From the NCBI GenBank assembly GCA_036787895.1, contig DAIQOK010000008.1:62001-126000 (forward strand): 64,000 nucleotides of DNA, given 5' to 3'. Positions 15,503 through 23,435 of the stretch are shown one piece after another. Each line of letters starts with the position of its first letter. Position 1 is the first letter of the stretch. The notes beneath the pieces are model-generated. The model was not told the origin of the DNA and searched no databases. It saw nothing but the letters and a program-made list of their open reading frames with translations. Position numbers and translations under genes: made by a program. This stretch comes from UBA7662 sp036787895. Lineage in GTDB: Bacteria; Bacteroidota; Bacteroidia; UBA7662.

Positions 15503-17707
15503 CTATAAGCGGATATCAATACCAGCGGTAACAAATGTAGGCAGGCCAACCCGTATGCCTTGTGGCCGGCGACTTACCATATAACGTTCATTGGTGAGGT
15601 TTTTAACGGCCAAGTTCACGCTAATACGCTTGTTAATGGCATATAAGGCCGTAGCATCAATGACCGTATAGGCGGCAATACGGCCTTCCTGACCGTTGGC
15701 GGTAGCTGATGTTCTATTGAGGATGTCGCCATACTGCTCACCCACATGGTTGGCTACCACACGCATAGCGAAGCCACTTTTATGTTCGAAACTTAAGGTA
15801 GCTGTCATTAACCATTCCGGTGCATAAGGAGTGCGATTGCCACTAATATTGAGGGTGTCATTTGCTTGAGCAACAAAACGGTCGGAAGCGAAACGAGCAT
15901 CGATATAAGTCGCCATAAGTTGCAATTGCAGGCTGTAGTTTTGTTCGAGTAACTGACCAAAATCAAGTGCCGAAGCAAATTCAATGCCCTGGTGGAGGGT
16001 TTTGCCACCGTTAACCAGACCTGCACCGGCACCACCGCTTGACTGACTTACCGGAATAATTTGATTGCTGAAATCGAGTCTGAATGCAGTTAATTCTATA
16101 GAGATTGCAGCATTGGGTTGCATACGAGCACCTACTTCTGTATTCCAACTCAGCTCGGCATCAAGGGCTTGTACCGCACCACTACCGTCGATGGCATCTT
16201 TAACACGGGGGGGAGCGAAACCACGGTGAATACCTGCAAAAAGGGTGGTATTGGAGTTTAGATTCCAATTCAGTCCAATGCCTGGGATAAGCTGATTGAC
16301 GGCACTACCGGCAACCAAAGTGGTGTCGCGAACAACATTATTAAAACGACGTCGGGCGATGTCGCGCTCGTAATTGAAGTTTTCGTAGCGCAAACCAGCG
16401 GTCAAACTGATTTTATCGGTGAGATCTGTACGGTTTTGGACGAAAACGCTTGCAGCTAAACCGGTTCTGATCTCATTTTCGAGCATATCTCCACTCCGGG
16501 CATCGGTTTTTCGGCCTTGCAGGAGTTGCTCGTAGGCCCGTTCAAATTGAAGTCGTACACCACCATCCAGTTGTTGTGCCCTGCCCAAGGCCTGGTATTG
16601 GTAATTTAACCTGCTTTCGGCACCTGCTACCTCGAATTGACGATTGCGGTGGGTGGTGGTTTCACGCATAAAAATGGCACCATTCGAAATGCTGCTATCA
16701 CCCCACATTTGCCCGGTGAAATTCGCCGGTGGTGTATTGCTGCTGGCATTGGTCGAAAAATCCTGTCGCTGCCAGTCGCGGGTAGTGGTATAAGCGTAGG
16801 CAGTGGTTTTTAAAGAAAGGCGTTTGGTCCACTGGTATTGATGGGTGGTGCTCAAGGCATATCGACGTACATTCAATCGATCGTCGGGGGCCATGAGTAC
16901 AAAATCCTGATTGGCCTGGTCAAACATACTTTGTGTAAGCCCGATATAGGTGGCATTGGAGTTTTCATCGTAAATGCCAAGTTTTACGCCAATGCTGGAT
17001 TTATCCGATAAACGGAATTTGAGTTTGGTGCTAAAGTCGTGGATAGAGAAGCCGGCATGGCCAAGCTGTTCGGCTTGTTTGTGGAGATAATTGATCATCA
17101 CCCCTGTATTACCGTTTGTCTGACTGTGCCGCAATTGGCCGCTGAAATAACCACTTCCACCGGCCCGGAATTGAAAATTTGTTTCGGGAGATAAGGTAGG
17201 ATCGGCAGTAATATAGTTGATGACCCCACCTATGGTTTGTGGCCCGAACAAGATCTGACCGCTGCCCTTGATGATTTCCACCCGTGACATGCGATCGATG
17301 GCAGGGGTATAGTACATTTCAGGTTCTCCATAAGGGTTGAGTGCAACAGGAATGCCATCTTCGAGTATCAAGACATTTCTGCTACGATCAGGATCGAGAC
17401 CACGAATGCCAATATTGGTACGGAGGCCACTGCCTTCTTCATCAACCACATGCACGCCCGGCGAACGACGCATGATTTCATTCCCACTGACTGGAGCCAA
17501 AAGCTGTATTTCACGCCGATTCACAACTGTGACCGATCCAGGTGTGTGTTGAAAAACACCTGTTTGTTCCGCCATAATTTCGATTTGGGGCATTGTGAAC
17601 TGTAAGGTATCACCTGGTCGGGCTACTAGTGGTTGTTGAATTTGCGCAGCAGAATTTAAGTGGAGAAAGAGCAAAACTGCCAGCAAAGAGGTAGAAATAT
17701 ATTTCAT
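15503..17707 (-). CDS. TonB-dependent receptor, FecA-like
   Basis: A 734-residue outer-membrane receptor with a signal peptide (about 1-21), a plug domain (about 45-165: PGSVTVVNRREI, NIGIRGLDPDRSRNVLILEDG, GSGQILFGPQTIGGVINY) and a 22-strand barrel to the end (AVKNLTNERYMVSRR, FVTAGIDIRL). The plug wording GLDPDRS, DGIPVALNPYGEPE is typical of the ferric dicitrate (FecA) branch, so iron-chelate uptake is the best guess. It lacks the N-terminal carboxypeptidase-like domain common in SusC proteins and lacks a SusD neighbour, so it is not a glycan system. Own promoter and terminator. Confidence 0.92.
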   Translation of the reverse strand: MKYISTSLLAVLLFLHLNSAAQIQQPLVARPGDTLQFTMPQIEIMAEQTGVFQHTPGSVTVVNRREIQLLAPVSGNEIMRRSPGVHVVDEEGSGLRTNIGIRGLDPDRSRNVLILEDGIPVALNPYGEPEMYYTPAIDRMSRVEIIKGSGQILFGPQTIGGVINYITADPTLSPETNFQFRAGGSGYFSGQLRHSQTNGNTGVMINYLHKQAEQLGHAGFSIHDFSTKLKFRLSDKSSIGVKLGIYDENSNATYIGLTQSMFDQANQDFVLMAPDDRLNVRRYALSTTHQYQWTKRLSLKTTAYAYTTTRDWQRQDFSTNASSNTPPANFTGQMWGDSSISNGAIFMRETTTHRNRQFEVAGAESRLNYQYQALGRAQQLDGGVRLQFERAYEQLLQGRKTDARSGDMLENEIRTGLAASVFVQNRTDLTDKISLTAGLRYENFNYERDIARRRFNNVVRDTTLVAGSAVNQLIPGIGLNWNLNSNTTLFAGIHRGFAPPRVKDAIDGSGAVQALDAELSWNTEVGARMQPNAAISIELTAFRLDFSNQIIPVSQSSGGAGAGLVNGGKTLHQGIEFASALDFGQLLEQNYSLQLQLMATYIDARFASDRFVAQANDTLNISGNRTPYAPEWLMTATLSFEHKSGFAMRVVANHVGEQYGDILNRTSATANGQEGRIAAYTVIDATALYAINKRISVNLAVKNLTNERYMVSRRPQGIRVGLPTFVTAGIDIRL

Positions 17708-17734
17708 TAATTAGATTGATTATAAATAGCGAGA

Positions 17735-17764
17735 CAAAAGTAAGGCCCGCTACGGAGATTACAA
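17735..17764 (-). promoter_or_regulatory. Promoter of the TonB-dependent receptor
   Basis: On the minus strand TTG (17764-17762), 19-nt spacer and TACTTTTG (17742-17735), a full match to TAnnTTTG, 28 bp before the start codon. No obvious Fur-type dyad was recognised. Confidence 0.55.
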
Positions 17765-17841
17765 GTCTTATTCATAATTAATCTAAATAAAAATACAGGA
17801 AATTGATTAAGTTATTGACTATCAACTTAAAAATCGGCCAT

Positions 17842-17874
17842 AAAAAAAGGCGCTTCCGAACTGGGAAACGCCTT
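17842..17874 (-). terminator. Terminator of the PD40 propeller gene
   Basis: Stem AAGGCG..TTCC / GGGAA..CGCCTT with one internal mismatch, followed on the minus strand by seven T, just after the stop at 17895. Confidence 0.75.
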
Positions 17875-17894
17875 CAGTAGGATTTTAAGTTTGG

Positions 17895-19037
17895 TTAATC
17901 TACCCAATCTACCACAAAAACATTGGTATCGCGGGTACCGCCATTGTCACGATTGGAAGAAAACGACAGCTTTTTACCGTCGGGCGAAAACATAGGGAAA
18001 GAATCGAAAGTAGAGTCAAAGCTCACCTGACGCAGTCCTTTTCCGTCGATACCAATCATGAACAGATTAAAAGGGAAGCCTCTTTCTGTATGGTGATTGG
18101 AGGAGAAAATGATGCGTTTTCCGTCGGGATGAAAGTAAGGTGCCCAATTGGCTTTGCCTAAATTGGTGATCTGACGTAGGTTTTTGCCATCTACATCAAC
18201 CACAAACAACTCCATCTCGGTAGGGGCAACCAAACCTTCTTTCAGCAAATCTTTGTATTCCTTTATGGCTTCCGGGGTATTTGGTCGAGAAGCTCGGAAG
18301 ATGAGCTTTTTGCCATCCGGTGAAAAAAATGCACCACCATCGTATCCCAGCTGATTCGTGATTTGTTTGACATTTTTGCCATCAATATCCATGATGTAAA
18401 GATCGAGATCACCATTCCGTGTACTGGTAAATACAATTTTATCGCCTTTGGGCGAAACCGTCGCTTCTGCATCATAGCCGGGGCTATTGGTCAGTTGCTT
18501 GACAATTTTACCTTGCATATCGGCAACAAAGATGTCGTAACCCGGATCTATGGGCCACAGGTATTTGCGGTCGTTGCGGGCCGGCGGAGGTGGCGGACAG
18601 CTATCTCCAGCGAGATGGGTTGAGGCATATATCACGGTTTTATCGCCTGGCATGAAATAGGCACAGGTGGTGCGACCTTTACCGGTACTAACCATGGGCA
18701 CTTCCGACGGTGGTTCATTTACGTTGGGAAGCACAAAAATCTGGTCGCATGCAACGCCCCAATCCGGGTTGTTCGATTGAAAAACGAGCTTTTTACTGTC
18801 GAAGCTCCAGTAAGCCTCTGCATTATCACCGCCGGCAGTAAGCTGCACCATATTTTTGAAGTTTACCTCCTTATCGAGGGGCTGACTTTTTGATTTTTGT
18901 TCACCGTCAGTCGCTGCCTCCATTTGAAGCGTAGGTAGGGGTGGGCTAGCAGAGAGTTCAGGTACCTGGGCCTGGCCGGTTTGTTGCGTAAAAAAGGCTA
19001 TTCCGAGGCTGAATAGACAGGCTAATTTCTTTTCCAT
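17895..19037 (-). CDS. Exported PD40 (TolB-like) beta-propeller protein
   Basis: A 380-residue protein from the ATG at 19037, which starts a signal peptide (MEKKLACLFSLGIAFFTQQ, cut near GQAQ). At least five PD40 blades follow, seen as repeats of SPDGKKLxFxSxR: VSPKGDKIVFTSTRNGDLDLYIMD, FSPDGKKLIFRASR, FHPDGKRIIFSSN, FSPDGKKLSFSSNRD. Such propellers are binding or scaffold domains; no peptidase domain is attached. The frame runs open to 19259 but that would overlap the divergent gene. A proline-rich loop (SCPPPPPARND) interrupts the propeller. Function unknown beyond the fold. Confidence 0.85.
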   Translation of the reverse strand: MEKKLACLFSLGIAFFTQQTGQAQVPELSASPPLPTLQMEAATDGEQKSKSQPLDKEVNFKNMVQLTAGGDNAEAYWSFDSKKLVFQSNNPDWGVACDQIFVLPNVNEPPSEVPMVSTGKGRTTCAYFMPGDKTVIYASTHLAGDSCPPPPPARNDRKYLWPIDPGYDIFVADMQGKIVKQLTNSPGYDAEATVSPKGDKIVFTSTRNGDLDLYIMDIDGKNVKQITNQLGYDGGAFFSPDGKKLIFRASRPNTPEAIKEYKDLLKEGLVAPTEMELFVVDVDGKNLRQITNLGKANWAPYFHPDGKRIIFSSNHHTERGFPFNLFMIGIDGKGLRQVSFDSTFDSFPMFSPDGKKLSFSSNRDNGGTRDTNVFVVDWVD

Positions 19038-19069
19038 GGTTGTTATGCTGAATAAGTATTGAAATCGGC

Positions 19070-19095
19070 TAATTTTGTGATTCATTGCAAAAATA
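19070..19095. promoter_or_regulatory. Divergent promoter region
   Basis: TAATTTTG at 19070-19077 (plus strand, toward the TPR lipoprotein) and TATTTTTG at 19095-19088 (minus strand, toward the PD40 gene) both match TAnnTTTG fully. No convincing TTTG is found at the right distance for either. Confidence 0.4.
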
Positions 19096-19104
19096 GGGTA
19101 TATA

Positions 19105-20118
19105 ATGACTTTACGCAGTTGCGGACGCTGGTTCGTGCTTTTATTTGTAGCGGTTGCCTGTAGCAATAGCCCGGAGCAAACGGAAAACGAGCCGCAGGAA
19201 AACGTTGTTGCTGAGGTAGATAGTGTGTTGCGCCATTGGAATATAGCCATTGCCCGCAACCCGCGCGATGCGAATGCGTATTACGAACGCGCCCGCTATT
19301 GGCAGGGGAAAGATAGGGTAGATGACGCCCTGGCCGACCTGAAAAGTGCTCTTTTGCTCGACACCACCAATGCCAATTATTTCTATACCCTGGGTGAACT
19401 TTACTTCAAAATAGGCGCCTTACCCGAGGCCGATGAAGTTTTGGCGGTGGCCACAGTCAAAAATCCTAAACTCGCCAAAGCCTATGTCAAAAGAGGTGAA
19501 TTCGCTTTTTATCAGAAATTGTATAACTCCGCCATAAAACACATCAATGATGGATTACGTCAGGATGTAAATTATGCGCCAGGTTATTTTTGGAAAGGCA
19601 TGGTTTACCTGGAGCAGAACAATGAAAAGCAAGCCATATCCGGATTTCTGACTGCTATCGAACAGGATCCGGATTACCATGAAGCCTATATGCAGCTGGG
19701 GCTTTTGTACAGTGCCAAAAACGATAGTAAAGCGCACGATTATTTCACGAACGCCTTAAGAACAGACCCTCTGAGCATAGAAGCCAGATATGCCCGGGCC
19801 ATGTTTTTGCAGGATAGGGGATATGCCGACAGTGCACGACAAGATTATCGTGTGATCTTGCAGCAAGACTCTTTGCACAGCATATCACTCTTTAATTTGG
19901 GTTACCTCAGCATGATGGAGGAAAAATATACCGATGCCATAGGCTGGTATACCCGTGCCATCGAAAGCGACCCGAGCTACAACCAGGCTTTTTATAACCG
20001 GGGGTTGTGTTATGAGCTGGCCGGCGACAAACAAAAAGCCGCCAACGACTTTAAACGTACACTTACCCTGGCACCGGCTTACGACTTGGCGGTAACCGCC
20101 CTCAAACGACTCAAATAA
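19105..20118 (+). CDS. TPR-repeat lipoprotein
   Basis: A 337-residue protein with a lipobox (FVAVAC, Cys at about residue 20), so it should be lipid-anchored. From about residue 45 to the end it is a continuous array of about eight tetratricopeptide repeats (for example ANAYYERARYWQGKDRVDDA, YAPGYFWKGMVYLEQNNEKQA, NQAFYNRGLCYELAGDKQKA). TPR arrays hold protein partners. It is 2 bp upstream of thrS and presumably shares its transcript, though a role in translation is not implied. Partner unknown. Confidence 0.9.
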   Translation: MTLRSCGRWFVLLFVAVACSNSPEQTENEPQENVVAEVDSVLRHWNIAIARNPRDANAYYERARYWQGKDRVDDALADLKSALLLDTTNANYFYTLGELYFKIGALPEADEVLAVATVKNPKLAKAYVKRGEFAFYQKLYNSAIKHINDGLRQDVNYAPGYFWKGMVYLEQNNEKQAISGFLTAIEQDPDYHEAYMQLGLLYSAKNDSKAHDYFTNALRTDPLSIEARYARAMFLQDRGYADSARQDYRVILQQDSLHSISLFNLGYLSMMEEKYTDAIGWYTRAIESDPSYNQAFYNRGLCYELAGDKQKAANDFKRTLTLAPAYDLAVTALKRLK

Positions 20119-20120
20119 TC

Positions 20121-22064
20121 ATGAATATACAGGTTTTTTTGCCCGACGGCAGCGTGCGGGAATTGGCAGCAGGAAGCAGTTCGCTCGACTTGGCCAAAAA
20201 TATCAGTGAGGGGCTGGCTCGTGTAGTCCTGGCCGCAGAAGTGAATGGCGAAGTATGGGATTTAAGCCGTGTTTTGCCCGATCAGGCCAAAGTAAAGTTG
20301 TTGAAATGGGAAGACGATGCCGGTAAAAATACCTTCTGGCATTCATCGGCCCACCTTTTGGCAGAAGCGCTCGAAGCACTATATCCCGGAGTTAAATTCG
20401 GTATTGGTCCTCCCGTGGAGCACGGTTTTTATTACGATATCGACTTCAACGGTCAGGCTTTTTCATCGCTCGATTTTGAGAAGGTAGAAGCTAAAATGCT
20501 CGAATTGGCACAACAGGCCAATGTTTTCGAGCGGAGAGAAGTCAGCAAAGGCGAGGCCCTGGCTTATTTCGAGGCAAAGGGAGATCAATACAAAGTAGAG
20601 TTACTCCAAGACCTGGAAGACGGAAAAATCACCTTTTACCAACAAGGCAATTTTACCGATCTCTGTCGCGGACCACATATTCCTGATACCGGCCGCATCA
20701 AAGCCATCAAACTACTGAATACCGCCGGTGCCTACTGGCGTGGCAACGAAAAAAACCAGCAACTGACCCGCATATATGGCATTACCTACCCCAACAGCAA
20801 AGAGCTGAAGGAGTACCTGTTCATGCTGGAAGAAGCCAAAAAACGTGACCACCGCAAGCTGGGTAAGGAGCTGGAATTATTCACTTTCAGCGAAAAAGTA
20901 GGTATGGGTTTGCCTTTATGGCTGCCAAAAGGGGCTTTATTACGTGAGAAACTGGAAAATTTCATGCGTAAAGCACAAACCAAGGCCGGTTACCAGCAAG
21001 TCATCACCCCACACATCGGTGCTAAAGACTTATACGTTACTTCCGGTCATTGGGATAAATACGGCAAAGATTCTTTCAGGCCCATTACCACGCCACATGA
21101 AGGCGAGGAGTATTTGCTCAAGCCGATGAACTGTCCGCACCATTGCGAGATTTACAAAAGCAAACCACGTTCCTACCGCGATTTGCCCGTTCGACTCGCC
21201 GAATTCGGGACCGTTTACCGTTACGAAATGAGCGGTGAACTTCATGGATTGACCCGGGTAAGAGGATTTACGCAAGATGACGCACACCTATTCTGCAGGC
21301 AGGACCAGGTAAAAGATGAGTTCAAAAAAGTCATCGACCTTGTGTTGCATACCTTTAACGTTTTAGGCTTCAGTGATTATACCGCTCAGATTTCTTTGCG
21401 GGATCCCGAAAACAAAGAAAAATATATTGGTACCGACGAAGCCTGGGAAAAAGCCGAAACAGCCATTATCGAAGCCGCTGCCGAAAAGGGGTTGAAGACT
21501 GTTACTGAGCTCGGTGAGGCCGCATTTTATGGTCCAAAACTCGACTTTATGGTCCGCGACGCCCTCGGCCGCAAATGGCAGTTGGGCACTATACAAGTCG
21601 ATTACAACCTCCCGGAGCGCTTTGAGCTCGAATATACCGGTAGCGACAACCAAAAATACCGGCCGGTAATGATACATCGGGCACCTTTTGGTTCGATGGA
21701 ACGTTTTGTAGCAGTATTGCTTGAACATTGCGGTGGTAACTTCCCATTATGGCTCTCGCCGGAGCAGGTGGCCGTATTACCAATCAGTGAGAAATTCAAA
21801 GAATACACGCAAAAAGTTTCAGAGAATCTGATTAATTCCGATATTCGCAGCTTCATTGACGACAGAGACGAAAAAATAGGACGCAAAATCCGTGACGCGG
21901 AAGTCAAAAAAGTGCCCTATATGCTCATAATCGGTGAAAAAGAACAAGAAAACGGACAAGTCGCTGTGCGCAAGCACGGTCAGGGAGACCTGGGTGTGAT
22001 GAGCATGGAAGCGTTTGTTGACTTGATCAAATCAGAAACAAACACAGAAACGAACAAAAACTAA
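20121..22064 (+). CDS. thrS: Threonyl-tRNA synthetase
   Basis: A 647-residue class II synthetase with the full domain order: TGS (about 1-62), editing domain (about 65-225; HSSAHLLAEAL, LCRGPHIPDTG), catalytic core with motif 2 FRYE-like VYRYEMSGELHGLTRVRGFTQDDAH and MNCPHHCEIY zinc region, motif 3 HRAPFGSMERF, and an anticodon-binding domain at the end. It charges tRNA-Thr and removes mischarged Ser. It is followed after 13 bp by infC, then rpmI and rplT, the widely conserved translation operon. Confidence 0.98.
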   Translation: MNIQVFLPDGSVRELAAGSSSLDLAKNISEGLARVVLAAEVNGEVWDLSRVLPDQAKVKLLKWEDDAGKNTFWHSSAHLLAEALEALYPGVKFGIGPPVEHGFYYDIDFNGQAFSSLDFEKVEAKMLELAQQANVFERREVSKGEALAYFEAKGDQYKVELLQDLEDGKITFYQQGNFTDLCRGPHIPDTGRIKAIKLLNTAGAYWRGNEKNQQLTRIYGITYPNSKELKEYLFMLEEAKKRDHRKLGKELELFTFSEKVGMGLPLWLPKGALLREKLENFMRKAQTKAGYQQVITPHIGAKDLYVTSGHWDKYGKDSFRPITTPHEGEEYLLKPMNCPHHCEIYKSKPRSYRDLPVRLAEFGTVYRYEMSGELHGLTRVRGFTQDDAHLFCRQDQVKDEFKKVIDLVLHTFNVLGFSDYTAQISLRDPENKEKYIGTDEAWEKAETAIIEAAAEKGLKTVTELGEAAFYGPKLDFMVRDALGRKWQLGTIQVDYNLPERFELEYTGSDNQKYRPVMIHRAPFGSMERFVAVLLEHCGGNFPLWLSPEQVAVLPISEKFKEYTQKVSENLINSDIRSFIDDRDEKIGRKIRDAEVKKVPYMLIIGEKEQENGQVAVRKHGQGDLGVMSMEAFVDLIKSETNTETNKN

Positions 22065-22080
22065 GGAGGAAAGAACTATC
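22064..22080 (+). promoter_or_regulatory. Strong Shine-Dalgarno and ATC start of infC
   Basis: AAGGAGGAA begins at 22064, overlapping the last base of the thrS stop, and ends 5-7 nt before ATC (22078-22080). The spacing is optimal. Strong Shine-Dalgarno sites are rare elsewhere in this window, so this one marks ATC as the start. Confidence 0.8.
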
Positions 22081-22638
22081 GCACAAACACCCCCGGCGTT
22101 TTCACGTGGTAACAGACGTGAAAAGGAGATAGACCCTATCAACGAAAACATCCGCGTACCAGAAGTGCGCTTGGTTGGAGAAAACGTAGAGAATGGTGTT
22201 TATCCCACAGCCAAAGCCATTAAGCTTGCCGATGAATTGGGTCTCGACCTGATCATGATTACCGATAAAGCCAACCCCCCGGTTTGCCGTATTGGAGATT
22301 ACAGCAAGTACGTTTACGAAAAGAAAAAGCGTGAGAAGGAAATCAAAGCGAATACTGCCAAAACAGTAATCAAAGAAATCCGCTTCGGCCCAAATACCGA
22401 CGACCACGATTTTCAATTCAAACTCAAGCATGCCAAAGAATTCCTCAAAGAGGGTTCGAAGGTAAAAGCCTATGTGCACTTCAAAGGAAGAGCCATCGTA
22501 TTTAAGGACAGAGGCGAATTATTGCTGCTGACCTTTGCCCAGGAGTTAGACGAATATGGTAAGGTGGAAAGCCTTCCAAAATTGGAAGGAAAACGTATGT
22601 TTTTGTTTCTTGCCCCCAAGACTGCCCCAAAAAAGTAA
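22078..22638 (+). CDS. infC: Translation initiation factor IF-3 (ATC start)
   Basis: The complete protein is 186 residues if read from the ATC at 22078: fMet-AQTPPAFSRGNRREKE, then INENIRVPEVRLVGENVENG, the conserved IF-3 N-terminus. A start at the GTG 22165 would delete that region, and no ATG, GTG or TTG lies in frame upstream before the thrS stop. IF-3 binds the 30S subunit and rejects wrong start codons; in E. coli infC itself starts with AUU and is thereby autoregulated. ATC behind a strong Shine-Dalgarno implies the same loop here. Linker and C-domain are normal (DYSKYVYEKKKREKE, RFGPNTDDHDFQFKLKHA). Confidence 0.93.
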   Translation: MAQTPPAFSRGNRREKEIDPINENIRVPEVRLVGENVENGVYPTAKAIKLADELGLDLIMITDKANPPVCRIGDYSKYVYEKKKREKEIKANTAKTVIKEIRFGPNTDDHDFQFKLKHAKEFLKEGSKVKAYVHFKGRAIVFKDRGELLLLTFAQELDEYGKVESLPKLEGKRMFLFLAPKTAPKK

Positions 22639-22659
22639 TACACGCTCAAACACACAGAT

Positions 22660-22860
22660 ATGCCTAAGATGAAAACTCACTCCGGTGCCAAAAAAAGGTT
22701 TACCCTTACCGGATCAGGAAAAATCAAGCGTAAACATGCTTACAAACGTCACATCCTGACCAAAAAATCGACGAAAAGTAAGCGCGAAAACACCCACAGT
22801 GCTTTGGTTGACAAAACCAACGAAGCGCTGATCAAACGTCTTTTAACCATCGGAAAATAA
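22660..22860 (+). CDS. rpmI: 50S ribosomal protein L35
   Basis: A 66-residue basic protein: MPKMKTHSGAKKRFTLTGSGKIKRKHAYKRH is the L35 signature, and the length is normal. Second ribosomal gene of the thrS-infC-rpmI-rplT operon, 21 bp after infC. It sits near the L33/L15 area of the large subunit. Confidence 0.98.
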   Translation: MPKMKTHSGAKKRFTLTGSGKIKRKHAYKRHILTKKSTKSKRENTHSALVDKTNEALIKRLLTIGK

Positions 22861-22909
22861 TCGAGTCAGTTTACAAGAGTCGCAAGACCACTGATAAAAA
22901 TTAAACATT

Positions 22910-23254
22910 ATGCCTAGATCAGTCAACCACGTCGCATCACACGCCCGACGCAAAAAAATCATGAAAATGGCGAAGGGTTATTTCACAACCCGTTCGACCG
23001 TTTACACTGTAGCCAAAAACGCCGTTGAAAAAGGCCTCGGTTACGCTTACCGTGACCGCAAGGTGAAGAAGCGTCACTTCCGCTCTTTGTGGATTACCCG
23101 TATCAACGCTGCTGCCCGTATCGAGGGTATGTCGTATTCGCTGTTCATCAACAAGGTGGGCAAAGCTGGTATCGGCATCAACCGCAAAGTATTGGCCGAC
23201 CTCGCCATGAACCACCCTGAAGTTTTTTCGGCTGTGGTGAACAAGGTTAAGTAA
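22910..23254 (+). CDS. rplT: 50S ribosomal protein L20
   Basis: A 114-residue protein with the L20 pattern: PRSVNHVASHARRKKIMKMAKGYF, YAYRDRKVKKRHFRSLWITRINAAAR. It is needed for early 50S assembly. In several bacteria L20 represses rpmI-rplT translation; no matching leader structure was recognised here. Last gene of the operon, followed by a good terminator. Confidence 0.98.
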   Translation: MPRSVNHVASHARRKKIMKMAKGYFTTRSTVYTVAKNAVEKGLGYAYRDRKVKKRHFRSLWITRINAAARIEGMSYSLFINKVGKAGIGINRKVLADLAMNHPEVFSAVVNKVK

Positions 23255-23276
23255 GCCTTACAACGTTTAAACAAAC

Positions 23277-23308
23277 AAGCCGCCCGGTATTCCGGTGCGG
23301 CTTTTTTT
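23277..23308 (+). terminator. Terminator of the thrS-rplT operon
   Basis: Stem AAGCCGC / GCGGCTT with a further CGG/CCG pair inside, then a run of T. Confidence 0.85.
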
Positions 23309-23435
23309 GTTTGGGCTCGGCAATTTTTAACGCAGAAGGCACTGAGCAAAAAAAGTTTAGCAGAGCAAAGGCAAAATTTTGTTTTAGTGGTTTCAGCTGA
23401 TTGCTTCTAAATCAATATCTAGACAAACTTCAGTC

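Noticed and set aside
22165..22638. infC starting at GTG 22165
   Set aside because: It would remove the conserved IF-3 N-terminal residues, and no Shine-Dalgarno precedes it, whereas a strong one precedes ATC 22078.
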